Shown here: piece after piece, positions 53,329 through 62,220 of the stretch
Position numbering within the stretch: position 1 is the stretch's first letter
How the letters are laid out: the number at the start of each line of letters is the position of its first letter
Origin: Neptunomonas japonica DSM 18939
GTDB lineage: Bacteria > Pseudomonadota > Gammaproteobacteria > Pseudomonadales > Balneatricaceae
NCBI RefSeq assembly: GCF_000422765.1
Contig: NZ_AUGR01000001.1
Span: 62,001-126,000 of the forward strand
Direction of reading: 5' to 3'
Length of the DNA stretch: 64,000 nt
Notes under the pieces: generated by a model
The model's input: the letters and a program-made list of their open reading frames with translations, nothing else
Told to the model about the DNA's origin: nothing
Database searches by the model: none
Translations under genes and position numbers: made by a program

Positions 53329-54528
53329 GTGATTGATGCAGGAACCGCTTCTTTTTGGCGTGCAACGATAGCGCTTTGTCTTGGCTCATTTATGATTTTT
53401 TCCAATGTTTATGTGACTCAACCGCTTTTGCCGTTACTGATGGATAGTTTTCAATTGTCTGAGCTTGAGGCAAGTTGGAGCTTAACCATCACTACGTTGA
53501 CTCTAGGATTCTCTTTATTAGTTTATGGACCCTTATCAGACGCGTTGGGACGAAAAAATATCATGTTGGCCAGTATGGCGGGTGTGGTGTTGATGACTTT
53601 TCTTCTATCACAAACACAAAGCTATTTGATGCTATTGTTGTTTCGTGGCTTGCAAGGGCTATTTTTAGGAGGCTTGCCTGCTATCGCTATTGCTTATATG
53701 AGTGATGAATTTAAGCACAAAGCAATGACTTTAGCGGTGGGTTTCTATATTAGCGGTAATACGATTGGAGGTATCGGTGGGCGTTTGATTGGAGGATTTG
53801 TAGGTGAGTGGTTAGGGTGGTCTGCGGTGTTTTTGGTTATGACAATTATCAGTTTTATCCTGTTGGCTTTGTTTGCGGCGCTATTGCCGGCTTCAAACTA
53901 CTTTATTGCTAAGAGTCTAAAACCGCGCAGTATGCTGGGGCAGTCGCTGGTTCACATGAAGAACCCGTTATTGTTATTAGCCTATTTGATTGGTGGATTT
54001 AATTTTTTTATTTTTATTAATCAATACAGCTTTATTACCTTCTTGTTGTCAGATGCACCGTACAACTTGCCATCCTCGTGGTTAGGACTGTTATTTCTTA
54101 CCTATTTAAGCGGTACTGTTGGCTCAGCATTATCAGGGCGCATCGCACAGCGAGTGCCGCAGCCTGTTTGTATGATTATTGGAATAGTGGTTTTAATGTG
54201 CGGTTCTCTTGTGACCTTAGCACCTAGCATTTGGGCAATTGTTATGGGTTTTTTGATTAGTGCTTTTGGATTTTTCTTTGCACACTCGACTGCCAGTAGC
54301 TGGGTTAGTCATAATGCTCTTCAGGCTAAAGCCAGCGCCTCTTCTCTGTATTTGCTGTTTTACTATCTAGGCGCAAGTACTGGAGGTTTTTACCTACAGC
54401 CGTTTTGGCAGTGGACGGGCTGGTCGGGTGTTATATTAGGCTCTATGCTTGTTCTGACAGTAACGTTATTAGCGGCAGTAGTTTTGTATAAAATAAGTTG
54501 TCAGAAAACTTTAGAAATTGCTGTTTGA
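53329..54528 (+). CDS. MFS transporter
   Basis: This 399-residue protein has 12 membrane helices. The helix 2-3 loop has YGPLSDALGRKNIML, the MFS signature, and helix 5 has GNTIGGIGGRLIGGFVGEWLG, reminiscent of the antiporter motif found in drug efflux members (YnfM/Bcr-like group). It probably exports a small molecule using protons. The start is GTG with GGAG at a good distance. It diverges from the LysR gene, and its 3' end overlaps the ogt 3' end by 18 bp. Confidence 0.9.
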   Translation: MIDAGTASFWRATIALCLGSFMIFSNVYVTQPLLPLLMDSFQLSELEASWSLTITTLTLGFSLLVYGPLSDALGRKNIMLASMAGVVLMTFLLSQTQSYLMLLLFRGLQGLFLGGLPAIAIAYMSDEFKHKAMTLAVGFYISGNTIGGIGGRLIGGFVGEWLGWSAVFLVMTIISFILLALFAALLPASNYFIAKSLKPRSMLGQSLVHMKNPLLLLAYLIGGFNFFIFINQYSFITFLLSDAPYNLPSSWLGLLFLTYLSGTVGSALSGRIAQRVPQPVCMIIGIVVLMCGSLVTLAPSIWAIVMGFLISAFGFFFAHSTASSWVSHNALQAKASASSLYLLFYYLGASTGGFYLQPFWQWTGWSGVILGSMLVLTVTLLAAVVLYKISCQKTLEIAV

Positions 54529-54999
54529 AGCTTCTAGGTCTAGGAGTTTACGCTTCATATCAAGGCCTCCAGCAAACCCGGTTAGATTTCCGTTTTTTCC
54601 AACAACACGATGGCATGGAATGATAATTATTAGAGGGTTTTTTCCTATCGCAGCAGCGACAGCCCTTGTCGATTTTGGCCGGTCTAAGCTGTTGGCCAAT
54701 TGTTGGTAGTAGCGTGTTTGGCCGGCAGGGATTTGCAGTAAGGCTTGCCATACGCTTTGTTGAAATGCGGTTCCCTTGGGCTGTAAAGCTAAGTCGAATG
54801 GAGTATCGGGATTTACTGCAAAGCGTTCCAATTGCTGTTTAAGTTGCACAAAGATAGGCTCGTTAGAGGCTTCGCTCCATTGTGCGCTAATCTCAGGTTG
54901 GTATTTTTGTCCTATTTTATAACATCCCGTGAGTTGCTGTTTTTCTGCTGTTGCTAACATCTCACCGAAGGGGCTTGTCCATGTACAGTAGGTAATCAT
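54511..54999 (-). CDS. ogt: Methylated-DNA--protein-cysteine methyltransferase
   Basis: This 162-residue suicide repair protein removes O6-methyl groups from guanine. The active site reads IIIIPCHRVVGKNGNLTGFAGG, with the Cys in PCHRV (core IPCHRVVGKNGNLTGFAGG), and GTAFQQSVWQALLQIPAGQT is the helix-turn-helix part. AAGGAG precedes the ATG. It directly follows the Ada/AlkA fusion gene on the same strand with a 59-bp gap, forming an alkylation repair pair. Confidence 0.95.
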   Translation of the reverse strand: MITYCTWTSPFGEMLATAEKQQLTGCYKIGQKYQPEISAQWSEASNEPIFVQLKQQLERFAVNPDTPFDLALQPKGTAFQQSVWQALLQIPAGQTRYYQQLANSLDRPKSTRAVAAAIGKNPLIIIIPCHRVVGKNGNLTGFAGGLDMKRKLLDLEASNSNF

Positions 55000-55030
55000 G
55001 CTTTTAACTCCTTAGTAACCGTTGTTTCTA

Positions 55031-55045
55031 CCAGTACGCTACTGG
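55031..55045. repeat. Small inverted repeat between ada-alkA and ogt
   Basis: CCAGTA-CGC-TACTGG is a perfect 6-bp dyad in the short gap between the two repair genes. It could be an mRNA hairpin. Confidence 0.35.
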
Positions 55046-55058
55046 GTTCTGGGTTGGT

Positions 55059-56522
55059 TTATTTTTCTTGTTTTAAAGAATCCCACAAATGCATGACGGC
55101 GTAAGCACGCCAAGGGCGCCATTTTTCAGCGAGTAGCAATGTCTGCTTGGAGCGTTTTTCTTTTAATGCTTTCATCACGCCTAAATCAGTATGAGGGAAG
55201 GCATCTGGCCAGTGCAGTGCACGCATGGCGATGTAATGCGCTGTCCAAGGGCCAATACCAGTAAGTTTTTCTAATGCTTCTATCGTTTGCTCTGGATGTG
55301 CTGTGGGTTGTAGTGAAATTTCATCTTTGGAGATGCTTTGCGCCAGAGAAATAATAGTCTTAGCGCGCTTGCTGATAATGCCAAGGGAGGCAATTTGATC
55401 AATACTTAATCCTGCAACCACCTGCGCACTTGGGAACAGGGTTGTGAGGTTCGCTAAGGGGGTATTAATCGGTTTTCCAAAAGCTCGAGCAAAACGCCCG
55501 GCTAATGTGTGAGCGGCTTTTACTGTGATTTGTTGACCGAGTATTGCTCTAACGGACATTTCAAAGCCATCAAAGCTACCGGGGAGTCGAATCCCAGGGT
55601 TGTTTATTGCGAGTGAGTTCAGTTGATTGGATATTAATGATGGCTCTGCATGCAGGTCGAACTGATGCTCTAACTTTCTTAATATAATAGGAATGATAGC
55701 CACAAGTGATTCAGATAATTTAACAGTGAGTGTGTTGTCTTTATTCTTGTGGGGTTGTATTTGTAACCAGCCATTGTATGGATCTCCTTTGACCAATAGG
55801 CCAACGGTGCGTATATAAGACTGACCTTCAACATGTTCTACGCCTTGAATGCTTCGGTGTTGCAAAAATGCAATTAATTGAGACCAATCGTAGGGTGGGC
55901 GGTACTGTAGCAGTAGTTGAATTGTTGTTTCAGCGCCGTTATCGGCAGCGTTCTTTTGCGTGCTTGGCGATTTTCGCAGGGCAGATGGCGTTAAGTGATA
56001 ACGACTTTTAAAGTGGGCGTTAAATGAGCGTAAGCTGCCAAAACCACTGATAAGTGCAATATTAGCAATAGAAAGTGGAGTCTCAGTTAGGAGCTTCTTT
56101 GCTCGAAGCAGTCTTCTGGTAAGAATGAAATTACTCGGCGTTGTTCCCAGTTGCTCTAGAGTGACTCTGCGTAAATGGCGTTCAGTAATATTGAGGTGTC
56201 TTGCCAAAGCCGAAATACTAAAATCGATCTCTCCTTGGTCTTCTAATTGAATAATAGAGGAGATAATCGGGTTCTGTTGGAATGTATTGTCTAGTGTTTG
56301 TGGTGATAGTTCTGGACGACATTTTAGACAAGGTCGAAAGCCAGCCGTTTCTGCTTGAGCAGCCGTCGTATAAAAAGTGCAGTTTTCACGTTTGGGTGTG
56401 CGCACACGACAAATTGGCCGACAGTAGACACCGGTACTAGAAACACCGATATAAAAATGTCCATCGAAGCGATCATCATGAGATACCATCGCTTGGTAAA
56501 AGTGTTCATGCTGCATATTCAT
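55059..56522 (-). CDS. Ada N-terminal / AraC / AlkA fusion: methylphosphotriester sensor and 3-methyladenine glycosylase
   Basis: This 487-residue protein joins three parts. An Ada zinc domain (FYIGVSSTGVYCRPIC, then C in NCTFY and RPCLKCRPE) lies at residues 10-75. An AraC helix-turn-helix with ALARHLNITERHLRRVTLEQ, and ISGFGSLRSFNAHFKSRY, lies at about 100-190. An AlkA glycosylase follows, with GQQITVKAA, LTGIGPWTAHYIAMRAL and the Asp in FPHTDLGVMKAL. It should sense methyl phosphotriesters and activate repair genes while excising alkylated bases. The O6-methyltransferase part of Ada is supplied by the downstream ogt. Confidence 0.93.
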   Translation of the reverse strand: MNMQHEHFYQAMVSHDDRFDGHFYIGVSSTGVYCRPICRVRTPKRENCTFYTTAAQAETAGFRPCLKCRPELSPQTLDNTFQQNPIISSIIQLEDQGEIDFSISALARHLNITERHLRRVTLEQLGTTPSNFILTRRLLRAKKLLTETPLSIANIALISGFGSLRSFNAHFKSRYHLTPSALRKSPSTQKNAADNGAETTIQLLLQYRPPYDWSQLIAFLQHRSIQGVEHVEGQSYIRTVGLLVKGDPYNGWLQIQPHKNKDNTLTVKLSESLVAIIPIILRKLEHQFDLHAEPSLISNQLNSLAINNPGIRLPGSFDGFEMSVRAILGQQITVKAAHTLAGRFARAFGKPINTPLANLTTLFPSAQVVAGLSIDQIASLGIISKRAKTIISLAQSISKDEISLQPTAHPEQTIEALEKLTGIGPWTAHYIAMRALHWPDAFPHTDLGVMKALKEKRSKQTLLLAEKWRPWRAYAVMHLWDSLKQEK

Positions 56523-56700
56523 GAAGTTACTATAAGCCTAATTAAACAGTGTTGCTCGCAACATTCGGACATGTCCTTATTAAAAGCTTTATATCGATAT
56601 ATGTACGTTTAAATCATCACGTTAGGGGGATTTTCCTGCCTATTATTCATTGCTTGACTACACTAGTGGAGACGTAAAGGTTAAGAGAAAGGATTATTGT

Positions 56701-57993
56701 GTGGCGTTTCGAATATTAGTTTTGTTGTTACCAGCGACTCTGTTGTTGATTGGGGCGTTTATATCGTTAGCTCCCGTTTCAACGTTATCCGTTGCTGATC
56801 AAAGCACTTTTACGCTCGTTCCTTACCTGTTGGCGCTTGTCGCCGTATTTCTTGGCTATAGCTTTAAGCGTAGTCGGGTATTACTGGTGGCGATAAATTT
56901 GGGGGCTGCTTATTTTTTGATTCAAAACGGTCTCCAAACAAGTTTAGCTCGGCCAGATAACTATGTGCTTTATAGTGCGGTTTCGTTATTGCTCCCTATT
57001 AACATTGCATTTATTTCTGTTTACAAAGAGCGAGGCATATTCACACCTATAGGGCTTCTTAGAATTATGCTGGTGAGTATCGGCTACATAGTGTTATTTG
57101 CTCTAAAAGAGCTAGGTGAGTTGGCTTACTGGATTTCAGAACTGCCTGTTAGTTTGATAGAGATGGCTATCAATGACACTTACTTGAGCAATGCTGCCGC
57201 TGCTGTTTTCGTGGTTTGTTTAATTCCAGTAGTGATCTCTTTGGCTGTTCGAAAAACCCATACTGATGCAGGCTTGTTAGCCTCCCTTATTTCTGCATTA
57301 ATTACCCTACTATGGTTTGACCGTCCTTTGATCTCATCATTATTCATATCTGCTGCCCTCATTGCGCTGGCCATTTCAGTGCTACAGAACAGTTATAACA
57401 TGGCGTTTGTTGATGAGTTGACGGGCATTCTTGGGCGTCGTGCATTACGCGATAAGTTTTCGACACTGGGGCGTACCTATACCGTTGCTATGATGGATAT
57501 AGATCATTTTAAAAAGTTTAACGATACCTACGGTCATGATATTGGAGATCAAGTATTACGAATGGTGGCGGCAAAAATTAATAATGTAAAAGGGGGCGGT
57601 AAAGCTTTTCGTTATGGTGGAGAAGAGTTCGCTGTTGTTTTTGCAGGAAAGTCCGAATCTGAAACGCTTCCATATCTTGAAGAAGTACGTGAAATCATAG
57701 CCAATTACCCTATGACTATTCGTAGTGATGAGCGTCCTTGTGACAGTGATACGGGAAAGAAATTACGTTCCAGTCAAAAAGAGTCTGAAAATGTGCAGGT
57801 TACAATCAGCGTAGGCGTCTCTGAAAAAGACTCCTCTCATGCAAACCCCGAGACTGTACTTAAAGCAGCTGATAAAGCTCTATATGCTGCGAAAAAAGCA
57901 GGTAGGAATTGCACAATAGCTTCACATCAACCACCTCCTGCGCCAAAGAAGAGCAAGCCTAGACGATCTAAGTTTGATTATGCGCAGCAGTAA
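56701..57993 (+). CDS. Membrane-bound GGDEF diguanylate cyclase
   Basis: This 430-residue protein has about eight membrane helices in residues 1-235 and a C-terminal GGDEF domain with DELTGILGRRALRDKF, MMDIDHFKKFNDTYGHDIGD and an intact GGEEF (RYGGEEFAVVF). I see no RxxD inhibitory site. It should make c-di-GMP under control of the membrane part, whose signal is unknown. The longest frame begins with TTG at 56650; I prefer GTG at 56701, with AAAGGA before it and a membrane helix directly after. It contrasts with the phosphodiesterase-type protein at 7.5-9.7 kb. Confidence 0.9.
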   Translation: MAFRILVLLLPATLLLIGAFISLAPVSTLSVADQSTFTLVPYLLALVAVFLGYSFKRSRVLLVAINLGAAYFLIQNGLQTSLARPDNYVLYSAVSLLLPINIAFISVYKERGIFTPIGLLRIMLVSIGYIVLFALKELGELAYWISELPVSLIEMAINDTYLSNAAAAVFVVCLIPVVISLAVRKTHTDAGLLASLISALITLLWFDRPLISSLFISAALIALAISVLQNSYNMAFVDELTGILGRRALRDKFSTLGRTYTVAMMDIDHFKKFNDTYGHDIGDQVLRMVAAKINNVKGGGKAFRYGGEEFAVVFAGKSESETLPYLEEVREIIANYPMTIRSDERPCDSDTGKKLRSSQKESENVQVTISVGVSEKDSSHANPETVLKAADKALYAAKKAGRNCTIASHQPPPAPKKSKPRRSKFDYAQQ

Positions 57994-58009
57994 GGAGCTG
58001 TTTTAACGT

Positions 58010-58040
58010 GAGGAGAGCTGTTGTTGCAACACCTCTCCTC
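58010..58040. repeat. Hairpin between the GGDEF gene and ppiC
   Basis: GAGGAGAG (58010-58017) and CTCTCCTC (58033-58040) form an 8-bp stem between two convergent genes. No T run follows on either strand, so terminator function is uncertain. Confidence 0.4.
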
Positions 58041-58050
58041 ATGATAATGC

Positions 58051-58329
58051 TTACGAGCGGCTAGTGATTTCTAGCAGGTGGTAACCAAATTGTGTTTTTA
58101 CAGGGCCGTGTACCTTATTCAATTCACCGCTGAAAACCACTTCATCAAATTCACGTACCATCTGGCCTGGGCCAAATGAACCTAGGTCTCCGCCTTGACG
58201 GCCAGAAGGGCAAGAAGAGTGCTGTTTAGCCACTTCTGCAAAGTCTGTACCTGCTTCAATTTGCTGTTTTAGTGTTTCGCATTGAGCTTCAGTATCAACG
58301 AGAATATGACGTGCGCTTGCTTTGGCCAT
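58051..58329 (-). CDS. ppiC: Parvulin-type peptidyl-prolyl isomerase
   Basis: This 92-residue single-domain parvulin starts KASARHILVDTEAQCETLKQ and has HSSCPSGRQGGDLGSFGPGQ and VKTQFGYHLLEI, the PpiC pattern with both His residues and the FGPGQM loop. It has no signal peptide, so it acts in the cytoplasm. Length matches E. coli PpiC (93). It stands alone, convergent with the GGDEF gene and divergent from the FAH-family gene. Confidence 0.95.
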   Translation of the reverse strand: MAKASARHILVDTEAQCETLKQQIEAGTDFAEVAKQHSSCPSGRQGGDLGSFGPGQMVREFDEVVFSGELNKVHGPVKTQFGYHLLEITSRS

Positions 58330-58432
58330 GGGTAAAACCTCATATAATTTCTAGGTAGCGTTATAGTTAGATTAATCTTGTCGGTATAGGATACCTGTTA
58401 TTATCGACGAACCAAATCATACGGGATGAAAT

Positions 58433-59101
58433 ATGGCGTACCAACATCGTTTTTTAAATGGGCAAGCGTGTGAATTAACACTGGGTAAGATTGTTTGTGT
58501 TGGTAGAAACTATGCGGAGCATGCAAAAGAGTTGAATAACCCTATCCCGAGTGAGCCAATGCTGTTTATAAAACCTGCCACTGCGGCCTCTGAGTTAGAG
58601 AGTGCCTTTGAGATTCCTACCGGATTGGGCAGTGTGCATTTTGAAACTGAAATGTCGGTGCTTATTGGCGCAACACTGTGTAAAGCTGATGAAGCCCTGG
58701 TAAGTGAAGCGGTTATCGGTATTGGTGTAGGCTTGGATCTGACGCTACGTGACTTACAAGACGGGCTGAAAGCCAAAGGCCACCCTTGGGAAAAAGCCAA
58801 GTCTTTTGATGGTGCATGTCCTCTGTCTGTATTTGTAACACCGGACAAAATAGATGATTTACAAGATGTTCAAATGCGTTTGGTCGTCAATGGCGAAGTA
58901 AAGCAGGATGGCAATAGTGCTTATATGTTAAATAAAGTGCTGCCGTTAATTAGCTATATTAGTCAGTTTTTCACGTTAGAACCCGGTGATGTTGTCATGA
59001 CCGGAACGCCTGCTGGAGTAGGGCCTATAGCGCAAGGAGATAGCCTCTTTGTGGAGTTGTCTGGTTTGTTATCCGTCCACACATCTGTGATGGCTAAATA
59101 A
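58433..59101 (+). CDS. Fumarylacetoacetate hydrolase family protein (YcgM-like)
   Basis: This 222-residue enzyme has IVCVGRNYAEHAKELNN, FIKPATA, the metal ligands in HFETEMSVLIG, WEKAKSFDGACPLS and VVMTGTPAGVGPI. This short group includes acylpyruvases and oxaloacetate tautomerases; the exact substrate is open. It is the first gene of a plus-strand run with a DUF2927 gene (1-bp overlap, TAATG) and hemJ. Confidence 0.9.
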   Translation: MAYQHRFLNGQACELTLGKIVCVGRNYAEHAKELNNPIPSEPMLFIKPATAASELESAFEIPTGLGSVHFETEMSVLIGATLCKADEALVSEAVIGIGVGLDLTLRDLQDGLKAKGHPWEKAKSFDGACPLSVFVTPDKIDDLQDVQMRLVVNGEVKQDGNSAYMLNKVLPLISYISQFFTLEPGDVVMTGTPAGVGPIAQGDSLFVELSGLLSVHTSVMAK

Positions 59102-59871
59102 TGAGCCGTTCTCTGGTTGTGTTTATATGCTTAGTATTGGCGGGTAATGTGGCTTTCGCACAGGAGCGCTGGCAAAAACCCGAATACATCCTGCATAGTT
59201 TTACTGAGGTCGCTCTGGGAAGTGAGTTTGGCCAAGGTAAACAAGTGGTGCGTAAATGGATCAAACCCGTCAAAGTGTATGTTACGCATCAGGTGGGAGA
59301 TAAAGCATTGCATGAAAAACTGCTAGATGATCATATTGAACACCTCGCAGCAATTACGGGTCTAGATATCACGCGTGTTAAGAGTGCCAAGCAAGCTAAT
59401 GTGCAGCTGTTTTTTACACGTGAAAGCAAGTTGCTTCCGTTGATACGCAAATATTCAGGTGCTAAATCGGTTAAGCATGAGCGCGGGGCGGTCTGTTTGG
59501 CGAGTATTCGAACGAATAAAGCGGATGAAATCGTTGCGGGTGTTATCTACATACCTGTAGACCGGGCTCGACGCCATGCTAAGTTGCTGGCCTGTATTGT
59601 TGAAGAGTTGACTCAAGTGCTGGGCTTGCCGCGTGATTCTGATGCGGTTTATCCTTCTATCTTTAACGATAAAACCGCTAGCTTTTTGCTGACAGGGCTA
59701 GATGATATCCTGTTGAGAATGCTATATGATCCGCGGATGAGTCCAGGCTCTAATCGCAAGAAAATAAAACGAATCGGCCCTTCTATTTTATCTGATTTAG
59801 ATAAAAAGGGATTGATTCAAAACGCTGCATCACGAGTGCGTAAAGAAGGTGCTTTGTATCAGTTGTTTTAA
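59101..59871 (+). CDS. Secreted DUF2927 protein
   Basis: This 256-residue protein has a clear signal peptide (MSRSLVVFICLVLAGNVAFA, cut before QERWQ). The domain that follows contains KWIKPVKVYVTHQVGD, ITRVKSAKQANVQLFFTRES, GAVCLASIRTNKADEI and CIVEELTQVLGLPRDSD, the DUF2927 pattern. The EELTQVLGL helix recalls the HExxH-like position of metallopeptidases, but without the zinc motif. Function is unknown. It is coupled to the FAH-family gene. Confidence 0.8.
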   Translation: MSRSLVVFICLVLAGNVAFAQERWQKPEYILHSFTEVALGSEFGQGKQVVRKWIKPVKVYVTHQVGDKALHEKLLDDHIEHLAAITGLDITRVKSAKQANVQLFFTRESKLLPLIRKYSGAKSVKHERGAVCLASIRTNKADEIVAGVIYIPVDRARRHAKLLACIVEELTQVLGLPRDSDAVYPSIFNDKTASFLLTGLDDILLRMLYDPRMSPGSNRKKIKRIGPSILSDLDKKGLIQNAASRVRKEGALYQLF

Positions 59872-59901
59872 TCGAAATATAGAATACTTTAAGGGAAGAG
59901 C

Positions 59902-60315
59902 ATGCTCTGGATAAAAATGTTTCACATCCTTGCTATGACGAGCTGGATGGCGGGTATCTTTTATTTACCACGAATCTTTGTGCATTTTGTAGAAGGGCGA
60001 GAGGCTGGGCAGGATGTGGAGCGCTTAAAAATAATGGGGCGTAAGCTCTATGGCTTTATGAGTATTATGGCCGTGTTTACCTTAGGTTTAGGCCTCTGGT
60101 TGTGGCTGGGCTACGGTTTTTCTGGTGGTTGGTTACACGCTAAATTGATGTTTGTAGGCCTATTGATAGGCTATCACGTTTGGTGCCGACAATATTTGAA
60201 GAAGATGCAGGCAGATTTGCTGGATCGAAGCGGTCGCTATTTTCGCTTATTTAACGAATTGCCTTTGCTGATCTTTATTCCGATTTTGATTTTTGTGGTA
60301 GTGAAACCATTTTAA
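59902..60315 (+). CDS. hemJ: Protoporphyrinogen oxidase HemJ
   Basis: This 137-residue protein has four membrane helices, with KMFHILAMTSWMAGIFYLPR, FMSIMAVFTLGLGLWLW and a conserved His in helix 3 (GWLHAKLMFVGLLIGYH) and a second one after it. HemJ oxidises protoporphyrinogen IX in bacteria lacking HemG and HemY. The next gene is convergent. Heme synthesis links it functionally to the ctaA/ctaB oxidase cluster in this window. Confidence 0.92.
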   Translation: MLWIKMFHILAMTSWMAGIFYLPRIFVHFVEGREAGQDVERLKIMGRKLYGFMSIMAVFTLGLGLWLWLGYGFSGGWLHAKLMFVGLLIGYHVWCRQYLKKMQADLLDRSGRYFRLFNELPLLIFIPILIFVVVKPF

Positions 60316-60325
60316 GTAGCACTAC

Positions 60326-60943
60326 TTATAGTTTCTTCTGTAAGGCGTTGATTCGGGCTGCGAGGCGTTCTGTGCGCTCTTGTAGTTGATCTACGTCTTC
60401 CATAAATGCAGAGGCTTCAGGGCGTGTTGGGAGTAGCTGTGCTTCTTCTTGAATGTATTCGTGAACGTTTTCACTAAAACTATGGCTGATACGCTGAAAA
60501 TGACTTAGCTGGCTCTTGGTCAGCTCGCTGAGTTGATGAGCGGCTAGGTCGCCAATGCCGTTTGCTAGTAATGCTTCCCAATCGATACGTGTGTTAGCGA
60601 GTAATCCTTGAAACTGGTTAGCTAAAGACGTTTCTCCCGTCACGCTAATGCCGTTACCGAAAAAGTGTTCTGCTTTATTTTCACTGGTGAGTAGCTGTAT
60701 AAGGCGACTAGATAAGCCACTTAATGTCACATCTGCAGTGCCCTCAATATGTGCTTGTAGCTGAACGCCTGCGCTAAAGGGGATGATGTAGATAGACTGG
60801 TTAAGATCAGTGGCTTCGATTTGGATAACTCTGCCTGTTAGGCGCTGTAGTGCTTGGCAAGTCACAGAATCGCTTTGCAGTATTGTATTGATGGCCGACT
60901 CAAGTGGGGCGAGTATTGCGGCGTATAGCATGTTAGCGGCCAT
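60326..60943 (-). CDS. ubiJ: Ubiquinone biosynthesis accessory factor UbiJ
   Basis: This 205-residue protein has an N-terminal SCP2 domain (LTGRVIQIEATDLNQSIYII ... ADVTLSGLSSRLIQLLTS) and a C-terminal Glu-rich helix with a likely coiled coil (DVDQLQERTERLAARINALQ). It binds lipids in the Ubi complex. It follows ubiE directly, as in E. coli, where ubiB comes next; ubiB is not seen here because the next gene is convergent hemJ. Confidence 0.93.
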   Translation of the reverse strand: MAANMLYAAILAPLESAINTILQSDSVTCQALQRLTGRVIQIEATDLNQSIYIIPFSAGVQLQAHIEGTADVTLSGLSSRLIQLLTSENKAEHFFGNGISVTGETSLANQFQGLLANTRIDWEALLANGIGDLAAHQLSELTKSQLSHFQRISHSFSENVHEYIQEEAQLLPTRPEASAFMEDVDQLQERTERLAARINALQKKL

Positions 60944-60957
60944 CAGCGGTCTCTCCG

Positions 60958-61716
60958 TTACGGTTTAATGCCCGTATGTAGGGCGACGATACCGCCCGTC
61001 ATATTTTGAAACTTACAATTTGCCAAACCTGCGTCTTGCATCATGCTTTTTAGTGTTTCTTGGTCAGGGTGCATGCGAATAGACTCGGCTAAGTATTTAT
61101 AGCTTTCAGAGTCTCCCGCGATCAGCTGGCCTATTTTTGGCAAAATATTAAAAGAATAGAAATCGTACATTTTTGTCAGTGCTGGATTATCTGTTTTTGA
61201 GAATTCCAGAATCATCACTTTGCCGCCTGGTTTTAAAACGCGGGTCATTGAGCGAATGGCAGCATCTTTATCCGTGACGTTGCGCAGACCAAAAGCGATA
61301 GTAATGACGTCAAACGTATTATCCGGGAATGGTAGACACTCAGCATTGGCTTGGACAAATTCAACGTTGCCGGCAACACCTCGGTCCATTAATCGATCAC
61401 GACCGACTTTCAGCATAGAGTCATTAATATCAGCAAGGACTACCTTGCCTTCGGTACCAACGATTCGGGAAAAACGCATGGTAAGGTCACCCGTACCTCC
61501 CGCAATATCCAAAATTTTATTACCGCGGCGAGCACCGCTTTGCTCGATCGTCAGCTTTTTCCAAAGACGATGAACCCCGCCAGACATGAGGTCGTTCATT
61601 AAGTCATATTTGCCGGCGACTGAGTGGAAAACGTCAGCTACTTTTTTGACTTTATCTTCAACAGGTACTTCACGAAAACCAAAATCAGTGGTGGATTTGT
61701 TGTTCTGTTCGCTCAT
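60958..61716 (-). CDS. ubiE: Ubiquinone/menaquinone methyltransferase UbiE
   Basis: This 252-residue SAM-dependent C-methyltransferase has [22 protein letters not shown] ([19 protein letters not shown] core), the SAM loop [29 protein letters not shown] and [16 protein letters not shown]. It methylates the quinone ring in ubiquinone synthesis. The start at 61716 gives the E. coli length (251); an ATG at 61749 is also open. It lies upstream of ubiJ with a 14-bp gap. Confidence 0.96.
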   Translation of the reverse strand: MSEQNNKSTTDFGFREVPVEDKVKKVADVFHSVAGKYDLMNDLMSGGVHRLWKKLTIEQSGARRGNKILDIAGGTGDLTMRFSRIVGTEGKVVLADINDSMLKVGRDRLMDRGVAGNVEFVQANAECLPFPDNTFDVITIAFGLRNVTDKDAAIRSMTRVLKPGGKVMILEFSKTDNPALTKMYDFYSFNILPKIGQLIAGDSESYKYLAESIRMHPDQETLKSMMQDAGLANCKFQNMTGGIVALHTGIKP

Positions 61717-61778
61717 ATTCTTTTTGCTCGGCGGGTGCGTTTGACGCATTGTACCTAGGCAGAAAAGGTTTGTCCTGT

Positions 61779-62156
61779 TTAGAACTTGCCAATCAATCCC
61801 TGATCACGTGATTCACCTGCCTCAGTGAGGCTTTGTAAATACTTGTCCCAATACTTGTCGTGCTGTACTGCTAGGTCGTGTAAGTATTCCCAAGTGAATA
61901 ATCCACTATCGTGTCCATCATCAAAGATTATTTTTAGTGCATAGTTTCCAGTGGCTTCAACCCCATTTATAGCAACGAATTTTTTACCTGTTTGAAGAGT
62001 GCCGTTACCTATACCATGACCGCGTACCTCTGCTGAGGGGGAGTGTACACGTAAAAATTCTGCACTGAGCTCATAACTGTCTTGGTCATAAATGAGTTCC
62101 AGTGTCTTAGATTTTTTATGTAACTTTATGTTTGAGGGAATTGGCGTAGAAGTCAT
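61779..62156 (-). CDS. DUF971 protein (gamma-butyrobetaine hydroxylase-like N-terminal domain)
   Basis: This 125-residue single-domain protein has [37 protein letters not shown] ([18 protein letters not shown] core), and [26 protein letters not shown] ([17 protein letters not shown] core). It is the usual DUF971 form, often next to hslU. The domain may bind iron-sulfur clusters or zinc in other proteins; here its role is unknown. It lies between hslU and ubiE on the same strand. Confidence 0.88.
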   Translation of the reverse strand: MTSTPIPSNIKLHKKSKTLELIYDQDSYELSAEFLRVHSPSAEVRGHGIGNGTLQTGKKFVAINGVEATGNYALKIIFDDGHDSGLFTWEYLHDLAVQHDKYWDKYLQSLTEAGESRDQGLIGKF

Positions 62157-62179
62157 GGAAGTCTCTTGGTCGGTATGCA

Positions 62180-62203
62180 GTGAGCCTACTGTCGCAGGCT
62201 CAC
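62180..62203. repeat. Hairpin downstream of hslU
   Basis: GTGAGCCT (62180-62187) and AGGCTCAC (62196-62203) form a perfect 8-bp stem. No T run follows on the minus strand, so it may only stabilise the hslVU mRNA end. Confidence 0.4.
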
Positions 62204-62220
62204 TTAAGAAAAAGTAAGAA

